From NCBI GenBank assembly GCA_018350325.1, contig JAEVLN010000007.1, positions 3,019,804-3,083,803 of the forward strand: a stretch of DNA of 64,000 bases, written 5' to 3'. Under the pieces are notes generated by a model. The model searched no databases. It was not told the origin of the DNA and saw only the letters and a program-made list of their open reading frames with translations. The stretch is from Globodera rostochiensis. Lineage: Eukaryota; Nematoda; Chromadorea; Rhabditida; Heteroderidae. The translations under genes and the position numbers were made by a program. Position 1 is the stretch's first letter, and every line of letters begins with the position of its first letter. Positions 59,240 through 64,000 of the stretch are shown here, piece after piece.

Positions 59240-59815
59240 AAAACAACGAAAAGCAAGAACAAAAATCAAATACACAGCACGCTTCTTAACAATTTTTAAG
59301 GATTTATTTATCCAAAATTTATTTTTATCAACTAATTTTCAATTGGAATCTGCGATAAACCTGTATGGTCAGATCATTTTTGTGCCAAATTTGGTTACTG
59401 GTTGTCAACTAAAACATTGTAGAGCCACAGAAGATGCTTTTTATAAATACGGATCATTGGCATTGAAAAGTAGCGACTTTCAAGTGTTCGAATGTTTGGC
59501 AGAACTTCAGATTTACCAAACATTTTTGTTAAAAAAATTGATCAGTAATCAAAACAGATCGGACTTGGCGAAAAATAAGCTTTTTAGCCCAACAACAAAT
59601 GCTTCTTTATCCATAACAATGTGACAGAACTTTGAAATAATTTGGTATCGTTTTTTAAAAATGGACAAATTTTCTTAGCAAGTGGTCAACATTTACACAA
59701 ATTTTGCAACGATGCGCACTGCGCAGACTCTCCAGAACTCTCCAGAAAACAAAATGTAAAATCACTAATTTAAAAAAAGTAAAAACGTTTGGCCACAAAT
59801 TTCACACTCAATCAA
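59240..59815. other. Intergenic between convergent genes
   Basis: A 93-codon plus-strand frame at 59,343-59,624 has no recognised motif or splice context and is not called. Confidence 0.45.
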
Positions 59816-62800
59816 TCAATACTCGTTGGTCAGGTCGCTCGAGCTGACCACCGCTTTTGCCGCCTCGCCTCCGCTGTTGGCCACTGCACGTACCTCCAGC
59901 ACCGCTGCACGCACCGCCTCGCCCGTCTTGGCATCGTTGTACGCGTTGATCGCCTCAAACACCGTCTTGCGCGCCTCTTCTATGCCCAGCTTGATCAGTT
60001 TGTCGTTCAACTGCAATGTTTTCGTTATTTACCGTATTTCCTCTATTAGTAACCCATCCCCTATTTGAAACCCCCTTCTAATTGTAACCCCCCCCCCCTC
60101 GAGGGGGGTTTGAAAAATAGTAACCCCCCCTCTATTTGAAACCCCCCTCTAATTGTAACCCCCCCCCCCCTCGAGGGGGGTTTGAACAATTGTAACCCAT
60201 GGGTTACTAATAGAGGAAATACGGTAATTCAATGAATGTGATCATCACTACACTGATCAGACATTGATGAGATCAATTAATTTTAAATGTTCCAACCGAA
60301 AGATAAAAGAATTTCTATGAGTTAGAAAGCCCTGCTCGACCACCTGCAACTCCTCCTTGTACATCTGCATTGCGTATTTCATGTGCTTATCGGTACAATC
60401 ACCGTTCCTCAATTTCTTGCCCTGGCACACGTAAGAGGCCATGACTGTAAGCAGTGTTCGCGCAAGAAAATAATGATCCAGCTTCTGCAGAAAGGGTTAA
60501 TGATAAAGCAGTGATTTCTATTTTTGTTTTGCTTTAAATAATTTAAAATTTATTTATTTAGTTTTGTAATAATTCCATTATTATGCGTCAAACACTTGCC
60601 TTTTCGGCATTGGCAATGCGCATCAGCGCCTTTGCCGCCATGAGAATTTCATTTTCAACGCCCGTGCAATTGTCCGAAAACGACACAATTTGATTCTCGT
60701 AGAAGACGCACTTAGATAATGTTTGCTGATCCAAATCAACGACTTCAAGCTTATATGGTCCTTGAAAATACAGAGTTTTTTTCGATTAGAACCCGGAATT
60801 TTGAAAAATCCAAGATCGAGATTTGGGGATGGGTCGAGACCTAGATTTTCGAGATGAAATCTCGAAATTCCGAGAGTCTAGGTCTCTAGTTTTCGACAAA
60901 TTTTCGAGATTCGATACCTAGACTCTCGGAAAATCTCGGTCGAGATCTCGATCTCGGCCGGGCTCTAAAAAAAATTATAACCAAAATAATTTATTTGAAT
61001 ATTTAATGTTTGTTCTTAAATTGGTGCGCAATACCGTAGGCAAATTGTTTTCTTGCGTTGTGCGCGCAATACTGTATTCCCCCGTTCGCTTCCCCGATGA
61101 ATTGAACCCCCAAAAATTATGGCCAGAAAGCTTTCAAAAATTAACTTTTCTAATTTTTTTGGCCATCCGTTTTTTGTTGGTTTTATTCTTTGACACTCGC
61201 GGACCAGCAGTAGCCGCCCCCCACCATTTACCATTATAAGTTTGGTTTGTGGGCGAAAATGCGGTGTCAAAGTTCAGCAGCCATGGCCTTTTCGTGAGCG
61301 CTTCCCATTTTTGGTCGTCCAGCCCCAAACTCCGTTTGACATTTTGTGTAAAATCAAAAAGTGCGCCACTTTTAACAGAAACCGCGCTAAATAGAGCCAT
61401 ATTCAATGGCGTCTCGAAGTACTGGATCAAAACGCCGAACAGAGCAGCATCCGCCTTAAAATGATTCATTTTTTAGTCTATGGAGATTGTTTTTAGAATT
61501 AAAAAGTTTTGGAATTATTATAGTTTATGGAGATTGCTTTTAGAATTAAAAAGTTTTGGAATTATTATTACATATTTAGGTAAATTAAAAAGTCCCAAAA
61601 TATCATTTTGATCATATAATTAAATAATCTTTTTCACCCAGTAATCAGAAATAGAACAACAACAAAACCCAGATCAGGATAAAATTGGACGATTTTTGGG
61701 ACTCAAACAATTCAACAATTTTTCATTATGCCAATTTAAAATAAAGTCCCCGTTTGCTGCTTGCTGACCATGGTTTGTGCCTCTTGGTAGAGTGAGGCGT
61801 TTTGATTTTTCTGGACTAATTCTGTCATCGAATTCCATCTGGCTCGCAACTCTTTGCTGATTTCGGCCATGCTGTACTCCGAATACGGCTTTGTTCTCCC
61901 ATTCAAATCGGTCAACGAATTTTTTTCCAAAAATTCTTTTAACTAAATCAAAAGACGGGGCAAGTTAAAAGCAAAAAACAAAATCTTTTTTGCACCTTTG
62001 CTTGAGAATTTCCCAGATTTGCACTGTTTTGCTGTCCGCCAACTTTTTCCGTTAACACCGTTTCCAATGTTCGAGTGATCACGTTCGCGCGAAGCCACGT
62101 GTTGAAGTCGTCCCAACGTTGTTCATCCGATGTGGTTCCAACAAACTTTTTCTGATCAATCACAGTCCACAAGAAAGTTGACATTTTTTACCTGATTAGT
62201 TTCATTTGTTTTCTTCAAAAAATTATTGACAAATTCCACTCTCGCAGATATTGCCTTGGCGTTGAACGCATCAAAGTACTGCTTCCAGAACTTCGCGTTC
62301 ACATCGATACTGTAGTTACCGTCTTGAAGCTGTACATTGATTTGTCGGCCATCGACCAGTTGTGGCACAATTATCTCTACAAGACCCTCATCTTTGACCA
62401 TCCATTCTAAGCCCGCCGCACGGTCGACCATCAAGATGCTGCATTTTTAAAAATGATAGTTTGGATAAAATTATTACAATTTTATAATTTTGAAATGTAG
62501 AGAATAAAATGCCAAAAAAAAACGCCCCTACTTGAACATCTCCAGAATCTTCTGCATCAGCTCATCCTCTCCCTCCGCCTTCTGGTACTTGTAGAAATAT
62601 TCGCCCACAGTTTTGATGATTTCCACCGATCCGTCGATGTATTTGCCATTGAAATAGGCAAACGGTGCCGTCCCCTTCGAGTGCGAGCCCAGAAACACTT
62701 GGTTACTGATTCTCTATGCAGGGAAATCAAATGTTTAAAAAGTGATTGATTCCGGCAAAATCATTCAGAGTGATTTATTCAAATATTTTTGATCAACAAC

Positions 62801-63589
62801 CATCGAGAAAATTTTTTGTATAATTTTTAACCTTTTTATTAAGAAAATTGTACAAAGATTTCGCAAAAATTTGAGCCACAAAATGAGGCTAAACCTCGTT
62901 TTAAAAAGGGCTATCAAAAAGCCACAAAATAAGGCTAAATCTTCCGATTTGAAACAACCCTGTTCAAATGATTGATTCCGGCAAAATCATTCAGAGTGAT
63001 TAATCCAAAATATTTTTGATCAACAGTTTGCTCTGGATATGGAACAGTGTTTTAATCAACTGATCCGATAATTTTTAGTCAAATCACAGACACATTGACA
63101 GGGAAGGGATTTACCCAACCCCGACATTTTTGGGCCTCATCCCGGACCCCGACACGCTGCCCCCGATGAACCCCGATTTCCAACCCCCGAAGCGCGGGGA
63201 GCACCCCCCCCCCCCCCCCAATTTAAAATTCTAATTTTACAATTTTTTTTTGCTTATTTTACATGGAAAGGAATTTGTTTCCAGTGTAGCCATGTCTCGA
63301 CCATCAGGTTGTAGGCAGCTAGGCTTGGAGTTGTCGATGTTCTGGGAAATTGGAATAGGTACACGACTTCGTCCAACGGATTATGCACCAGCTCGGCATT
63401 TTCATCCAACAATTTGAAGAGGCCTCAAAGCATAAAACGTAAATCTTTAAAATTAAATAATCGAAATTGGTGGCCTCTGGCATTACACAAAGTGCTCTCA
63501 CCATCAACGGGAAGTAACAATGTCGAGCACAGCAGCAAAGTCAGGGCAAAAAGGGAGGCCAAGCTGTACCTGCTGCTGCTGTACATCAT
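59816..63589 (-). CDS. Secreted FAX/CDR-type GST-like protein with long C-terminal extension
   Basis: Ten exons join in frame to 575 residues: 63,502-63,589, 63,263-63,423, 62,532-62,713, 62,192-62,438, 61,996-62,151, 61,769-61,942, 61,232-61,454, 60,600-60,760, 60,344-60,484 and 59,816-60,010. Residues 1-28 look like a signal peptide or anchor. VYLFQFPRTSTTPSL...NLMVETWL and GTAPFAYFNGKYIDGS match the thioredoxin-like N-domain of failed-axon-connections/CDR proteins. MADAALFGVLIQYFETPLN matches their C-domain start. Between them lie about 190 unusual residues, and after them about 165 residues with no recognised domain. Intron 8 uses a GC donor (GCAAGT). Enzymatic GST activity is uncertain. 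Confidence 0.75.
60029..60227. mobile_element. Palindromic MITE in intron 9 of the FAX-like gene
   Basis: A perfect 28-bp terminal inverted repeat beginning TTACCGTATTTCCTCTATTA. The centre alternates C tracts with GAGGGGGGTTTGAA and CTCTAATTGTAACC, itself nearly duplicated. Relatives are at 55,949 and, partly, 8,503. Confidence 0.85.
60790..60968. repeat. CTCGAGATC foldback in intron 7 of the FAX-like gene
   Basis: One end is TTTTGAAAAATCCAAGATCGAG and the other is CTCGGCCGGGCTCTA, the same family as 15,752, 29,728 and 36,005. An exact TSD was not found. Confidence 0.75.
63100..63215. repeat. CCCCGA-rich stretch with C tract, in intron 2 of the FAX-like gene
   Basis: It repeats ACCCCGA and CCCCCGA and resembles the arms of the 12,091-12,240 MITE. 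A C tract ends it at about 63,206-63,220. Confidence 0.5.
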
Positions 63590-64000
63590 TGAAGCGGACG
63601 ATTATGAATGTAAATGTGGCAAAATTGTGCCTGAAATGGAAGATGGAACGCTTTTTATGTGAATGTGGCACAAAGAGTGTGCCTGAAATGGAAAGTGGAA
63701 TGTCCCCCTTTAATAAATGTTTAAATGCACTTTATTATGAACAATATATTCTCCATCAAGCATCACATGATATGATGTTGGATTGTGAATGAAATGATTT
63801 GCCACAATGTTTCACAATGTGCCTATTTATGTGACCCCCACATCAAGTTAGGGGGGGGGGTTAACCTTCAAAAAATTTTAAAGTGAATGAATAGGTATGT
63901 ATGTATAACAATTAGAGACCGGTGAAATAAAATTTCCGGCTCCGATTTTGAATTTTGAAAATTTACCGGAGGAAATCCGAGTCCAAAAAAATCCAAAAGG
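63590..64000. other. Region upstream of the FAX-like gene
   Basis: Small frames at 63,414-63,792 overlap the first exon antisense and include a repeat of GCCTGAAATGGAA; none is convincing. From about 63,913 a CCGGAT/TCCGAG-rich element with a TAGAGACCGG end begins and runs off the window. Confidence 0.45.

Overview
The window looks like a piece of a plant-parasitic tylenchid nematode genome, most likely a cyst-nematode relative (Heteroderidae). This is an inference. It rests on an AT-rich background, many short introns (several apparently GC-AG), a BTB-BACK-MATH gene of the type expanded in Globodera and Heterodera, a nematode astacin with EGF and CUB domains, a FAX/CDR-type GST-like gene, and a small secreted basic protein whose promoter carries two ATGCCA motifs. 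All gene models were spliced by eye from reading frame, intron phase and GT/GC-AG signals; there is no transcript evidence.

Layout. 1-2,400: intergenic and transposon debris. 2,400-7,700: three tandem copies of a small secreted-protein unit. The middle copy is intact (5,568-6,235, minus); the outer two are broken, and a hAT transposon sits in the spacer. 9,000-13,300: a mosaic of two truncated gene copies joined at about 9,642. 13,500-14,880: one hAT-like element nested in another. 15,630-19,430 (plus) and 32,150-36,330 (minus) are the two arms of a large inverted segmental duplication carrying a fatty-acid elongase, a 21-bp minisatellite and a secreted cysteine-rich protein. 19,533-27,899: a 25-exon secreted astacin metalloprotease with a long unrecognised N-terminal region. 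29,348-31,981: an unrecognised secreted protein. 35,411-37,340: the complete elongase. 39,110-40,700: an unrecognised charged protein. 42,867-45,979: a secreted trypsin-like serine protease. 46,200-48,650: three terminal-inverted-repeat elements. 49,240-55,740: a 6.5-kb satellite with strand switches. 56,620-59,239: the BTB gene. 59,816-63,589: a secreted FAX/GST-like protein.

Two themes dominate. First, secreted hydrolases and cysteine-rich or effector-like proteins are being duplicated, truncated and reshuffled, with breakpoints in promoters and exons. Second, there are many small foldback elements. At least eight carry 8-bp target-site duplications (TSDs), six exact copies of which fit the hAT pattern nTnnnnAn, but each family has its own short motif repeated through its arms. 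I see no CRISPR array, rRNA gene or functional tRNA gene.
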